Part shown: in pieces, positions 10,975-20,721 of the stretch | How the letters are laid out: each line of letters begins with the position of its first letter | How positions within the stretch are numbered: position 1 is the stretch's first letter | NCBI GenBank assembly: GCA_026393035.1 | Contig: JAPLAY010000062.1 | Coordinates: 26,606-90,605, forward strand | Direction of reading: 5' to 3' | Source of the DNA: Actinomycetota bacterium | GTDB taxonomy: Bacteria; Actinomycetota; Actinomycetes; Nanopelagicales; Nanopelagicaceae | Length of the DNA stretch: 64,000 nt | The notes under the pieces: generated by a model | What the model was told of the DNA's origin: nothing | The model's input: only the letters and a program-made list of their open reading frames with translations | Database searches by the model: none | Translations under genes and position numbers: made by a program

Positions 10975-11185
10975 GCTTGGGCAAAAAAAGAAAGTTAAAT
11001 TTCTCTTGAGGCCCGACCTTCCTCCGAGGTCGGATACATCAATAATGAGTTAGGCGACCTGGCTCGGATTTGGAATCTAGAAGATTCAAATCTCTACAGT
11101 TGCGGGACAGCGCCGGGTTTTCACCGGACTTCGCTAAACGCATTACTACTGATCAAATTAGCTTTCGCTAAATCTTTCAGGGGGG
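10975..11185 (-). promoter_or_regulatory. Cobalamin riboswitch upstream of the BtuFCD-like operon
   Basis: On minus strand: GTCCGGTGAAAACCCGGCGCTGTCCCGCAACTGT core (11096-11130) and B12-box-like CCGAGCCAGGTCGCC (11053-11067). Confidence 0.88.
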
Positions 11186-11200
11186 AAAACTAGCACTACT

Positions 11201-11419
11201 TCAATCCTTTTTGCGAGAACGACGACCAATCATAAAGGCGAGTCCAAGTGCTACTACCAATCCCGAGCCTGCTGCTAACAACTCGCCGCCATCGAGGCCT
11301 TCATGAGCATCGGTAATTGAATGTTCGGGTTCATTCTTTTCATCTCCCTCAGCTAGTGCTGTGGTTGGAAGAAAAACTAGCCCGAGTGTTAGTAGGCCAG
11401 AAAAGAGTTTTCGTTTCAT
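11201..11419 (-). CDS. Small secreted/membrane-anchored protein (72 aa): signal peptide, acidic/His segment, C-terminal TM, RRSRKK tail
   Basis: MKRKLFSGLLTLGLVFLPTTALA signal; LLAAGSGLVVALGLAFMIGRRSRKKD. Confidence 0.65.
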   Translation of the reverse strand: MKRKLFSGLLTLGLVFLPTTALAEGDEKNEPEHSITDAHEGLDGGELLAAGSGLVVALGLAFMIGRRSRKKD

Positions 11420-11443
11420 GACAGACAGACTACGCTTTTCTTT

Positions 11444-12445
11444 ATGAATTATCGTCGCCTCGGCTCATCAGGAATGTATGTCTCAGAAATTTCCTATGGA
11501 AATTGGATAACTCACGGGTCGCAGGTCGAAGCTGACGCTGCAATCAAATGTGTTCATGCAGCGCTTGATGCGGGGATTACAACTTTCGATACCGCTGACG
11601 TGTATGCCGGAACCAAGGCTGAGAGCGTTCTAGGTAAGGCGCTTAAAGGTGTTAAGCGCGAGAGCTATGAGCTCTTCACTAAAGTTTATTGGCCAACGGG
11701 ACCCGGGAAAAATGATCGCGGACTTTCACGCAAGCACATTATGGAATCTGTTCACGCTTCGTTAAAGCGTTTGAATACCGACCATATTGATCTTTATCAA
11801 ATGCATCGTTTCGATTATGAAACGCCGATTGAGGAATCACTTCGCGCCTTTGACGACTTAATCCGTCAAGGAAAAGTTCACTACATTGGGTTTTCAGAGT
11901 GGAGCGCGGAACAAATAAGTCAGGCGCTAAAGGTTCAAAAAGATAGCGGGTTTGATCGCTTCGTTTCTAGCCAGCCACAATATTCAATGCTCTGGCGAGT
12001 AATTGAATCGAAGGTAGTACCACTCTGCGAGCGCGAAGGTATTGGGCAAATAGTTTGGTCACCAGTTGCACAAGGAGTTCTAACTGGAAAGTACTTACCT
12101 GGAAAGAAGCCACCTTCAGGTTCTAGAGCAACAGATAAGAAGAGCGGTGCCGAGATGATCTCGCGTTGGATGCGCGATGAAGTTTTAACTGCTGTTGCAA
12201 AGCTCAAGCCAATTGCAGATTCAATTGATCTAACAATGTCGCAATTAGCACTGGCCTGGGCGCTATCAAATCCAAATGTCTCTTCGGTAATTATGGGTGC
12301 TTCTAAGCCTTCTCAGGTTAAGGAAAATGTAAAGGCCTCAGGCGTAACTTTGAGCGCGGAAATATTGCGCGAAATAGATAAGGCCCTCGGTTCTATTCCA
12401 GAAACTAATCCAGATAAAACTGAGAGCCCTAATCCAAGAGCTTGA
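11444..12445 (+). CDS. Aldo/keto reductase, voltage-gated K+ channel beta-subunit-like
   Basis: MNYRRLGSSGMYVSEISYGNW, FDTADVYAGTKAESVLGKAL, IDLYQMHRFD. Confidence 0.92.
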   Translation: MNYRRLGSSGMYVSEISYGNWITHGSQVEADAAIKCVHAALDAGITTFDTADVYAGTKAESVLGKALKGVKRESYELFTKVYWPTGPGKNDRGLSRKHIMESVHASLKRLNTDHIDLYQMHRFDYETPIEESLRAFDDLIRQGKVHYIGFSEWSAEQISQALKVQKDSGFDRFVSSQPQYSMLWRVIESKVVPLCEREGIGQIVWSPVAQGVLTGKYLPGKKPPSGSRATDKKSGAEMISRWMRDEVLTAVAKLKPIADSIDLTMSQLALAWALSNPNVSSVIMGASKPSQVKENVKASGVTLSAEILREIDKALGSIPETNPDKTESPNPRA

Positions 12446-12994
12446 TTAGACGGTATCGCCAAGTTTTTTCTGTGGAGCTGGAGCACGCAGACGTCGCATT
12501 TGAGTAGAACGTAACCAGCCATAAATTCCAAGGCCCTTAGTAGGTTCGTCTGGGAATCGCTCACTAACCAATTTCTTAACTCGCGAAGTTGTAATAAAAC
12601 CAAATACAACTGAATATGCCATTGCAGAGTACATAAGGATTATTGCAAAGAAACGAATTTCAACTGATGGAACTAGCGTCAGCATTAGAACGATAACCAT
12701 AAGCGGTAGAAAGTATTCGCCGAGTGAACGCTTTGAATCGATGTAATCGCGCACTAACTTCTTAACTGGCCCACGATCTCTGGCCGGAAGTGCGTTCTGG
12801 TCCCCGCGCATATATGCCGCTCTAGCTTCTGCTCGTGCTGCCTTAAGTGCTTCACGGTTCTTAGCGCGATCGGCTTTAGAAACTGGAGAGGTAATGGAAT
12901 TTATCTTTGTCTTCGCAACAGCGTCTTTCCGCTTGGGTGTTGCCTTGCCCTTTTTTTCAGGGTTGGTTTCGGAGTTGTTCTCAGATTTGCTCAT
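12446..12994 (-). CDS. DUF3043-type membrane protein
   Basis: Lys-rich N-terminus, NALPARDRGPVKKLVRDYIDSKRSLGEYFLP motif and two TM segments; start set at MSKSEN. Confidence 0.75.
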   Translation of the reverse strand: MSKSENNSETNPEKKGKATPKRKDAVAKTKINSITSPVSKADRAKNREALKAARAEARAAYMRGDQNALPARDRGPVKKLVRDYIDSKRSLGEYFLPLMVIVLMLTLVPSVEIRFFAIILMYSAMAYSVVFGFITTSRVKKLVSERFPDEPTKGLGIYGWLRSTQMRRLRAPAPQKKLGDTV

Positions 12995-12998
12995 GTCG

Positions 12999-14183
12999 CT
13001 ACGGTAGAGCGAGCATTCGCTCCAGCGCAACTTTTGCGTACTTCGCAACCTCGGTGTCGACGGAGATTTGATTGACTAGTCGGCCCTCGACTAGGGATTC
13101 CATCGCCCAGACCAGGTGCGGTAGGTCAATTCGGTTCATTGTCGAGCAGTAACAAACTGTCTTATCTAGAAAGTGGATTTCGCGGTCTGGGAATCGATTC
13201 GCCAAGCGGGATACCAAATTCAATTCGGTACCAATTGCCCATTTGCTTCCGATTGGGGAGTTCTCGATGGTCTTGATAATCATCTCGGTGCTGCCGACCA
13301 CATCTGCATTTGAAACTACTTCATGTTGGCATTCTGGATGAACAAGAATAGAAACTCCTGGAAGTTTGGTGCGCATCGCGTTGATATTGTCGAGCGAGAA
13401 GCGGCCATGAACCGAGCAGTGGCCGCGCCACAAAATAACTTTTGCCTTCGCAATTTCTGCATCACTTAAGCCGCCATTGGCTTTCCATGGATTCCAAATT
13501 ACGCAATCTTCTAACGAGAGACCTAAATTTAAAACTGCAGTATTACGTCCGAGATGTTGATCGGGAAGAAAAAGAATCTTCTCGCCCTTCTCAAAGGCCC
13601 ATTTCATGGCTCGGGCAGCATTCGAAGATGTGCAAACTGCGCCACCATTTTTTCCCGTAAAAGATTTAATTGCGGCCGAAGAGTTCATGTAGGTAATCGG
13701 AATTGTTTTATTTGCAACCCCAGCTTTTTCAAGCGCGCTCCAACAATCATCGACTTGCTTTGCACTTGCCATATCTGCCATCGAACATCCAGCGGCGAGA
13801 TCGGGGAGTATTACTTTCTGATCTTTCGTTGTGAGGATGTCGGCGCTCTCGGCCATAAAGTGCACGCCGCAGAAAAATATAAATTCAGCGCTGGAATTTG
13901 CTTCCGCGGCTTGGGCTAATTTAAATGAATCACCAGTGATATCGGCGAAGGCAATGACTTCATTACGCTGGTAATGATGACCCAGGACCATCGCTCTATC
14001 TCCGAGGGCGGCCCGAGCGGCAATGGCTCGTTCAACTAATTTCGGGTCACTGGCTTCTGGCATTTCGCCGGTACAAGAAACTCCGCGTTCGCTCTGCAGG
14101 TCTGAACCCTGCCCGAGCAAAAGTAATTCGGAAAGTCTTGTTCCACTCATAGGGACATTATGGAGTAGCCTTGGGGCATTCAC
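12999..14183 (-). CDS. nadA: Quinolinate synthase A
   Basis: MVLGHHYQRNEVIAFADITGDSFKLAQ, cluster-ligand Cys contexts, HPECQHEVV. Confidence 0.95.
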   Translation of the reverse strand: MNAPRLLHNVPMSGTRLSELLLLGQGSDLQSERGVSCTGEMPEASDPKLVERAIAARAALGDRAMVLGHHYQRNEVIAFADITGDSFKLAQAAEANSSAEFIFFCGVHFMAESADILTTKDQKVILPDLAAGCSMADMASAKQVDDCWSALEKAGVANKTIPITYMNSSAAIKSFTGKNGGAVCTSSNAARAMKWAFEKGEKILFLPDQHLGRNTAVLNLGLSLEDCVIWNPWKANGGLSDAEIAKAKVILWRGHCSVHGRFSLDNINAMRTKLPGVSILVHPECQHEVVSNADVVGSTEMIIKTIENSPIGSKWAIGTELNLVSRLANRFPDREIHFLDKTVCYCSTMNRIDLPHLVWAMESLVEGRLVNQISVDTEVAKYAKVALERMLALP

Positions 14184-14223
14184 GAATCAAACTAATAGTT
14201 TTTGCTTAAAGATTGGGAGAGCG

Positions 14224-14595
14224 ATGAGCACAGAAACTTCACAAGAGGTAACAATTACTAGTGCCCCTGCTACTGGAATTGTCTTGACCGATGTTGCCGC
14301 TGCCAAGGTTGCTGCGCTACTGACTCAAGAAGGCCGCGATGATTTGAGTTTGCGCGTCGCCGTACAACCTGGTGGATGTTCTGGACTTCGCTACCAACTT
14401 TATTTTGATGATCGCGCTCTTGACGGTGACACAATTACCGATTTCGGTGGCGTAAAGGTAGTAACAGACAAGATGAGCACACCATATTTAACTGGTGCCT
14501 CAATTGATTTCGTTGACACCATCGAGAAGCAAGGCTTCACGATTGATAATCCAAATGCCCAAGGCTCATGTGCCTGCGGCGATTCATTCAACTAA
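14224..14595 (+). CDS. erpA: Iron-sulfur cluster insertion protein (ErpA/HesB family)
   Basis: VQPGGCSGLRYQL, NPNAQGSCACGDSFN; start moved to ATG 14224. Confidence 0.92.
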   Translation: MSTETSQEVTITSAPATGIVLTDVAAAKVAALLTQEGRDDLSLRVAVQPGGCSGLRYQLYFDDRALDGDTITDFGGVKVVTDKMSTPYLTGASIDFVDTIEKQGFTIDNPNAQGSCACGDSFN

Positions 14596-14629
14596 TTAGA
14601 TATCTGATTAGCTCGGCCATAATTACGCC

Positions 14630-15619
14630 ATGAAAATTGCCTGCGCGGGTTCAGTTGGTCGCGATCATTTAATGACATTTCCGGGCAAGTTCACCGACTC
14701 ACTTGTTGCAGAATCTCTAGATAAAGTTTCGCTCTCCTTTTTGGTTGATGGCCTTGATGTTCGTCGCGGTGGTACTGCAGCCAATATTGCTTTTGGAATT
14801 GGCGCACTGGGTTTAAATCCTTATCTAATTGCTGCGGTCGGAACTGATTGGGCAGATTACGATTCTTGGTTAACAAGACATGGCGTAGATACCGCACATG
14901 TAAAGATTTCAAAAGAGTTATTGACAGCATCTTTTATGGTTACGACAGATCAAGAACTTAATCAGATTGCCTCGTTCTTTCCCGGTGCCATGAGTGAAGC
15001 GCGCGAAATTGAACTTGCGCCAATTGTTGAAAAGGCTGGAAAGTTTGATTTATTAATAATTTCACCCGACGATCCGGATGCAATGATTAGCCACAGCCAA
15101 AGCGCCAGAGATATGGGAATTGCTTTTGCGGCAGATCCATCTCAACAACTTGCGCGCATGGATGGCGAGGCAATCAAGTTATTAATTGAGGGCGCGAAAT
15201 ATCTATTTTTAAATGAGTACGAACTCGCATTAACTATGCAAAAAACTGGTTGGAGCGATGCTGAAATATTTAGCAAAGTAGAAATTCGGGTAATAACTCT
15301 TGGTTCTGCTGGAGCCCGAGTTGAAGAACATGGCAAAGAGCCAATTACGGTTGGCGTTCCACAAGAGCGAAGCAAGATTGATCCAACTGGTGTTGGCGAT
15401 TGTTTTAGAGCTGGATTCGTTGCTGGACTCGCTTGGGGATTTGGACATGAACGTTGTGCGCAGATTGGTTCAATGCTTGCAACATTTTGCATTGAAACCA
15501 AGGGAACCCAGGAGTATCGCTTTACTAAGGCCGAGTTTATTGAACGTTTTTCTGCGGCATATGGCGAAGGTGCAGCGGCCGAAGTTAACGAGAAACTAGC
15601 ACCGCGTTTAGTTGGCTGA
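14630..15619 (+). CDS. PfkB-family carbohydrate kinase
   Basis: RRGGTAANIAFGIGALGLNPYLIAAVGTDW, DPTGVGDCFRAGFVAGLAWG. Confidence 0.9.
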   Translation: MKIACAGSVGRDHLMTFPGKFTDSLVAESLDKVSLSFLVDGLDVRRGGTAANIAFGIGALGLNPYLIAAVGTDWADYDSWLTRHGVDTAHVKISKELLTASFMVTTDQELNQIASFFPGAMSEAREIELAPIVEKAGKFDLLIISPDDPDAMISHSQSARDMGIAFAADPSQQLARMDGEAIKLLIEGAKYLFLNEYELALTMQKTGWSDAEIFSKVEIRVITLGSAGARVEEHGKEPITVGVPQERSKIDPTGVGDCFRAGFVAGLAWGFGHERCAQIGSMLATFCIETKGTQEYRFTKAEFIERFSAAYGEGAAAEVNEKLAPRLVG

Positions 15620-15820
15620 TTTAGTTATTTCGAAAGTTTTTTGATCAATAACTTCTACGCTATTTCCAGTCATTCGGGCCCAGGCGACTAAATCAGGTGC
15701 GCTTGCTGGGTCATCACTTAAAAGCAGTACTTTAAAGCCAGGATCCTGATCTGCGATTTTTTTAGCGACTTCGATAATTGGAAGTGGACATCGTTTGCCC
15801 AAACAATCAAGGGTCTCCAT
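15608..15820 (-). CDS. TusA-family sulfurtransferase
   Basis: LDCLGKRCPLPIIEVAKKI (CPxP motif). Confidence 0.92.
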   Translation of the reverse strand: METLDCLGKRCPLPIIEVAKKIADQDPGFKVLLLSDDPASAPDLVAWARMTGNSVEVIDQKTFEITKSAN

Positions 15821-16878
15821 TATTTGCGCAACTCTTCAACGGTAGCTTTCAATACTTCTAGGAAGGTTTTTACCTCATCAAAAGTTGTTGCATGATGAAT
15901 AGTTAGGCGGATATTGCCTTGCGTTAGAACGCCTAGTGCGGCAAGAACATGGCTTGGCTGCATATTTGTTGCGCTGCAAGCAGATCCAGAATCTACGGCG
16001 AAGCCTTTATCCGCAAGAGTTGTAACCAGTTGTTCCGCATTCACGTATAAGAAAGATGCGCTTATTAGGTGGTCAGCCCCATGCGGCGCTAAATCAGAAT
16101 CTGGAATGTTATTTGTAATGTAATTTCTAATGTCAAGATTGATTGCAGCAATCTTCGCTGAAAGATTTTTCTCATCTGCGGCCCAACTATCAATTGCGAG
16201 CGCACTTGCCACGATTAACGGAAGAGATGTTGGACCCGGATTAATCCGGCTATCGAGGTGGGGAAGTGGATTCTTCCAATTTGCCTTTTTTGATACGGCA
16301 AGAATTCCCAATCCACTTGGCCCGGCCCAAGAGGTGGATTCCCAAAGTGCGGTACTCCAATTTTGCGGAAGTGGGATTCGGATTCCAGAAGCTGTTGCAT
16401 CCACGAAAACCGATTCGCAATTCAATTCTCGCTGACTTTGAATAGTGCCAGTTTCACGATTGCAAAGTTGAAGGGTAGCTAAATTTTTTGGCGCGAGACC
16501 CGCAAAATCAATCTGCCCAGTTTTTGAAGCCTTCAGTTGAAGGGGCGAAGAGTTTGGGCCTAGAGAATCGGCAATGGCAAAAATCTCCATCCGATCGATA
16601 TTGCTATAAACCAGGCGGGAATCTGTTGAAAGCAGGCCAGCGATCCCAAGATAAAAACCTAGATTAGGTTCGCCAAGAAAATTGATCTCATCACTTCGCA
16701 CCTTGAGGTGGCCAGCAAAGGTTTCCTTCGATTCATTTAGTAAGACGGCGGCTGACTTTGAATCGACTCCCAGTTTTGTCGGGTCTGGCCAACTAGCTTC
16801 GAAAATATGGGGCAGAGCCATCCGGGCCGCCTCGTGCAACCGAGGGTCGGATTGAAAATTTAGGGTGATGGAAACCAC
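15820..16878 (-). CDS. Cysteine-desulfurase-like class V aminotransferase-fold protein with atypical active site
   Basis: Mobile Cys loop VDSGSACSATNMQPSHVLAALGV and GNIRLTIHHATT present; the usual S-x-H-K PLP-Lys motif reads E-S-T-S-W-A-G-P-S-G. Confidence 0.8.
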   Translation of the reverse strand: MVSITLNFQSDPRLHEAARMALPHIFEASWPDPTKLGVDSKSAAVLLNESKETFAGHLKVRSDEINFLGEPNLGFYLGIAGLLSTDSRLVYSNIDRMEIFAIADSLGPNSSPLQLKASKTGQIDFAGLAPKNLATLQLCNRETGTIQSQRELNCESVFVDATASGIRIPLPQNWSTALWESTSWAGPSGLGILAVSKKANWKNPLPHLDSRINPGPTSLPLIVASALAIDSWAADEKNLSAKIAAINLDIRNYITNNIPDSDLAPHGADHLISASFLYVNAEQLVTTLADKGFAVDSGSACSATNMQPSHVLAALGVLTQGNIRLTIHHATTFDEVKTFLEVLKATVEELRK

Positions 16879-16960
16879 GCGCAGAACGCTACTCCCACCT
16901 GGTTAGAAGAGTGAAACCGAAGGATATTCTTGCCCAATGAAATTGAAGCCCTGGGGAGAT

Positions 16961-17710
16961 ATGAAGAAATCGATAATTAGAACAGTGCTTCTTCTGATCT
17001 CAGGTGGCTCATTAGCTCTTCTTACATCGTGTTCAACTGAAAATATTTCAGGCTTGGGCTTTCCAAAGAACGTTTCGAGCGTTAACGACACTGCGCTTCC
17101 GCTCTGGCAAGGAGCTTGGATTGCAGCCGGAGTAGTTGGAGTCTTCACTGCTATTTTAATTTTGTGGCCAGTTTTCCGTCACCGTCGCAAGGGTGATGAA
17201 GTGCCGAAGCAGACTCAGTACAACGTCCCAGTTGAAATTGCTTACACGATAATTCCATTCATAATTGTTGCGGTACTTTTCTATTTCACTGCAGTTAAAG
17301 AGTCAGCAATTACTAAAGTTTCAGCTGATGACAAGATAAGCCACATAATTGATGTAAACGGTATGCAATGGTCATGGCAATTTACTTACAAAGATAATCC
17401 CGATGCTCCTACTGTTACTGGTACTACAGCCCAACCGCCAACGTTGGTGCTTCCACAAGGTGAGCGCGTCAAATTCAATATAACTTCTACCGATGTTGTC
17501 CACGGATTTTGGATTCCAGCTTTCATGATTCAAATTCAAAATTTGCCTGGCGTGAAAAATCATATTGAATTTACCGCCAACAAGATTGGCAGCTATCCCG
17601 GCCGATGCAATATTTTATGTGGCCGCGCGCATTCTCAAATGTTGTTTACCGTAAAAGTAGTTTCACCAAGTGATTATCAAACGTATATCTCGAATTTAAA
17701 GGTGGCTTAA
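16961..17710 (+). CDS. ctaC: Cytochrome c oxidase subunit II (lipoprotein)
   Basis: Lipobox-like LALLTSC, CuA motif [19 protein letters not shown] 16937 is an alternative start. Confidence 0.93.
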   Translation: MKKSIIRTVLLLISGGSLALLTSCSTENISGLGFPKNVSSVNDTALPLWQGAWIAAGVVGVFTAILILWPVFRHRRKGDEVPKQTQYNVPVEIAYTIIPFIIVAVLFYFTAVKESAITKVSADDKISHIIDVNGMQWSWQFTYKDNPDAPTVTGTTAQPPTLVLPQGERVKFNITSTDVVHGFWIPAFMIQIQNLPGVKNHIEFTANKIGSYPGRCNILCGRAHSQMLFTVKVVSPSDYQTYISNLKVA

Positions 17711-17711
17711 C

Positions 17712-19370
17712 ATGACAACTTTTGCTAATCGCACTGCGGCTGATTCTTCGACCAAAGCGCCTCGGGAAACGACTAAGGGCCAGCTTTTTGTAAAGATAAT
17801 CACTTCAACTGATCACAAGATGATCGGCTATATGTATTTAGTTACAACCTTCGCCTGGTTCCTAATAGCTGGCGTATTGGCTCTTGTATTGCGTGCCGAA
17901 CTAGCTCGTCCCGGTCTGCAATTCGTATCGAACGAGCAGTACAACCAAGTTTTCACAATGCATGGAACAATTATGTTGTTGATGTTCGCAACGCCGCTCT
18001 TTGTAGGTTTCGCAAATGTAATCATGCCACTGCAAATTGGGGCAGCAGATGTGGCTTTCCCAAGAATGAACATGTTGTCCTATTGGCTATTTCTTTTCGG
18101 TGGCCTAATGGCATTCGCAGGTTTCTTAACTCCAGGAGGCGCAGCCTCATTTGGTTGGACCGCATATGCGCCACTAGCTAATTCACAATATTCACCTGGC
18201 ATCGGTGGCGATCTCTGGGTAATTGGTCTTGCGATCAGCGGTATCGGAACAATTCTCGGTGGCGTCAACTTCATCACAACAATTTTCACAATGCGCGCAC
18301 CAGGTATGACGATGTTCCGTATGTCTATCTTTAGTTGGAACGTACTTCTAACTTCAATTCTTGTTCTACTCGCATTCCCACCACTTGCTGCAGCATTTCT
18401 GGCGTTGGAATCTGACAGGCTATTCGGTTCGCATATTTTCGATCCGGCAAATGGTGGCGCGATGTTATGGCAGCACCTCTTCTGGTTCTTCGGCCATCCA
18501 GAGGTTTATATCTTGGCACTTCCGTTCTTTGGAATCGCTACTGAAATTCTGCCGGTTTTTAGTCGTAAGCCAATTTTTGGTTATAAGGGTCTAATTGCTG
18601 CAACGATTGCAATCTCTGCACTTTCAGTTTCAGTTTGGGCTCACCATATGTTTGCGAGTGGTCAAGTACTACTTCCATTCTTCTCATTCATGACATTCCT
18701 AATTGGAGTTCCGACCGGTGTTAAGTTCTTCAACTGGATCGGCACAATCTGGCGCGGAAGTGTCTCCTTCGAAACCCCAATGCTCTGGGTTATGGGATTC
18801 CTAATTACATTCCTCTTCGGTGGACTTACCGGAATTATTCTTGCTTCACCACCACTTGATTTTGCAGTCTCAGCTTCTTATTTCGTAGTTGCTCACTTCC
18901 ATTACGTACTCTTTGGAACTGTTGTCTTTGCGATGTTCGCTGGCTTCTATTTCTGGTGGCCAAAGATGACTGGGCGCATGTTAAATGAGCGCCTTGGAAA
19001 GATTCACTTCTGGACACTGTTCTTCGGTTTCCATATGACATTTTTAATTCAACACTGGCTTGGAATTAAGGGAATGCCTCGTCGGTATGCGGATTATCTT
19101 GCGACCGATGGCTTCACAACTATGAATATGATTTCGACTGTTGGCTCTGCGCTATTGGCGCTATCGATGATTCCATTCTTTATCAATATTTGGATCACAA
19201 GAAAGTCACCACTCGTTGGCGTAGATGATCCTTGGGGCTATGGCGCTTCACTTGAATGGGCGACATCTTGTCCACCACCTCGTCACAACTTCACATCAAT
19301 GCCACGAATTCGAAGCGAACGTCCGGCATTTGATCTGCATTATCCGCACATAAAGACAGAGGGTCATTAA
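17712..19370 (+). CDS. ctaD: Cytochrome c oxidase subunit I
   Basis: [43 protein letters not shown]. Confidence 0.97.
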   Translation: MTTFANRTAADSSTKAPRETTKGQLFVKIITSTDHKMIGYMYLVTTFAWFLIAGVLALVLRAELARPGLQFVSNEQYNQVFTMHGTIMLLMFATPLFVGFANVIMPLQIGAADVAFPRMNMLSYWLFLFGGLMAFAGFLTPGGAASFGWTAYAPLANSQYSPGIGGDLWVIGLAISGIGTILGGVNFITTIFTMRAPGMTMFRMSIFSWNVLLTSILVLLAFPPLAAAFLALESDRLFGSHIFDPANGGAMLWQHLFWFFGHPEVYILALPFFGIATEILPVFSRKPIFGYKGLIAATIAISALSVSVWAHHMFASGQVLLPFFSFMTFLIGVPTGVKFFNWIGTIWRGSVSFETPMLWVMGFLITFLFGGLTGIILASPPLDFAVSASYFVVAHFHYVLFGTVVFAMFAGFYFWWPKMTGRMLNERLGKIHFWTLFFGFHMTFLIQHWLGIKGMPRRYADYLATDGFTTMNMISTVGSALLALSMIPFFINIWITRKSPLVGVDDPWGYGASLEWATSCPPPRHNFTSMPRIRSERPAFDLHYPHIKTEGH

Positions 19371-19372
19371 AC

Positions 19373-19774
19373 ATGAAAACTGGTTGGGTTCTCTTTGTTG
19401 GCTTAGCAGTTTTCTATGCAATCGTAACTGTGATTTATTGGTTCGTCGGTGGTGAGGCGGTAGGAATAACAGCTATTGGACTATCTGGTGGCCTAGCAGC
19501 GCTAATTGGTTTCTATCTATGGTTCACTAGTAAGCGTCTTGGGAATGTTTTGCCAGAAGATAATGCGAGCGCAGAAATTTCAGATTCTGCTGGGGAGTTA
19601 GGTTTCTATTCGCCACATTCATGGTGGCCACTTCCAGTTGCCTTCTGCATGATTCTTGCTGGTGTTGGGCTGCTAGTTGGTTGGTGGCTAACTCTTATCG
19701 CTGTTGGTGGTCTCTTAATTAGCGTTCTTGGCTTCGTTCTTGAATACGAGAAGCCTTCAGCATCTGCGCACTAA
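19373..19774 (+). CDS. ctaF: Actinobacterial cytochrome c oxidase subunit IV
   Basis: Position directly after ctaD, 4 TM segments, FYSPHSWWPLPVAF. Confidence 0.88.
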   Translation: MKTGWVLFVGLAVFYAIVTVIYWFVGGEAVGITAIGLSGGLAALIGFYLWFTSKRLGNVLPEDNASAEISDSAGELGFYSPHSWWPLPVAFCMILAGVGLLVGWWLTLIAVGGLLISVLGFVLEYEKPSASAH

Positions 19775-20702
19775 TAATTATCAGAACTATTGCAAGCGGC
19801 AAGGTAATTAAGACTCCGAGCAGAGCGCCATTTAAATCTTGACCCAATTGCGCAAGGTTGGCAAAGAGCATAGATACTGAAAGTCCAACTGTGCCCAATG
19901 TTCCAACTAGAAATAAGTCCCGCTTCGAAATCACAACATGACCCATTGTTCTCATGGCGAGCGCACCAAATATGAAGATACCGAGTGGTTTTCCGATAAG
20001 TCTTGATACCACTAGACCAATTACTATCGGGCTAAATATGAGTGCCGCAGATAGTTTCCAAGGAATCCAGAGCGTCGTAATTATGAAAGCCGGGATTACT
20101 AAGTAGTTAATTACTGGAGTAAGTTTTTTAACCAACCACTCTGACTCGTTATGGTTGATCAAAAGTCCGAGTAGGACACCAATAACAGTTGGGTGAATAC
20201 CGCTCTCTTTGAAAACGCCCCAAGTCAGAAGTCCAATGAGTAGGGCTACCAATGGAAAGCGAGGAGCGGTTTTCCAGAAGGTAAGAAGCAGTACCGCGCT
20301 TATAAGAATTCTAAATAGATCAATATGGTGATGATAGACAATTGCCACAACAATAATTGAACCGAGATCATCTGCAATAGCCAGAGCTAAAAGAAAGCCG
20401 CGGATCCGATTCGAAACTTTTGTTGCCAAAAGCGAGAGCGCCAATAGCGCGAGGGGTAAATCAGTTGCCATCGGAACGCCCCAAGCAGATTCTGGCGCCG
20501 AACTATTTTTGGCGATCAAGAAGTAGATAAGTGCCGGCGCAATCATTCCGCCAACCGCAGCAGTAAATGGAATTAAAAAGGAGAAGCGTTTTCTAAAAGC
20601 ACCATCTAACAATTCGGCGCGAAGTTCGATTCCGGCAAGAAAGAAGAAGAGAACAAGTGGACCTGTTGTGATCCAATCTCTTGCGCTATTCATGAACTCC
20701 AT
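19719..20702 (-). CDS. nhaA: NhaA-like Na+/H+ antiporter, N-terminally short
   Basis: LVLFFFLAGIELRAELLDG, GGMIAPALIYF, MATDLPLAL, LAIADDLGSIIVVAIVYH. Confidence 0.85.
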   Translation of the reverse strand: MEFMNSARDWITTGPLVLFFFLAGIELRAELLDGAFRKRFSFLIPFTAAVGGMIAPALIYFLIAKNSSAPESAWGVPMATDLPLALLALSLLATKVSNRIRGFLLALAIADDLGSIIVVAIVYHHHIDLFRILISAVLLLTFWKTAPRFPLVALLIGLLTWGVFKESGIHPTVIGVLLGLLINHNESEWLVKKLTPVINYLVIPAFIITTLWIPWKLSAALIFSPIVIGLVVSRLIGKPLGIFIFGALAMRTMGHVVISKRDLFLVGTLGTVGLSVSMLFANLAQLGQDLNGALLGVLITLPLAIVLIIISAQMLKASRIQERSQER

Positions 20703-20721
20703 TGAGGGAGTCTACTTCGAG

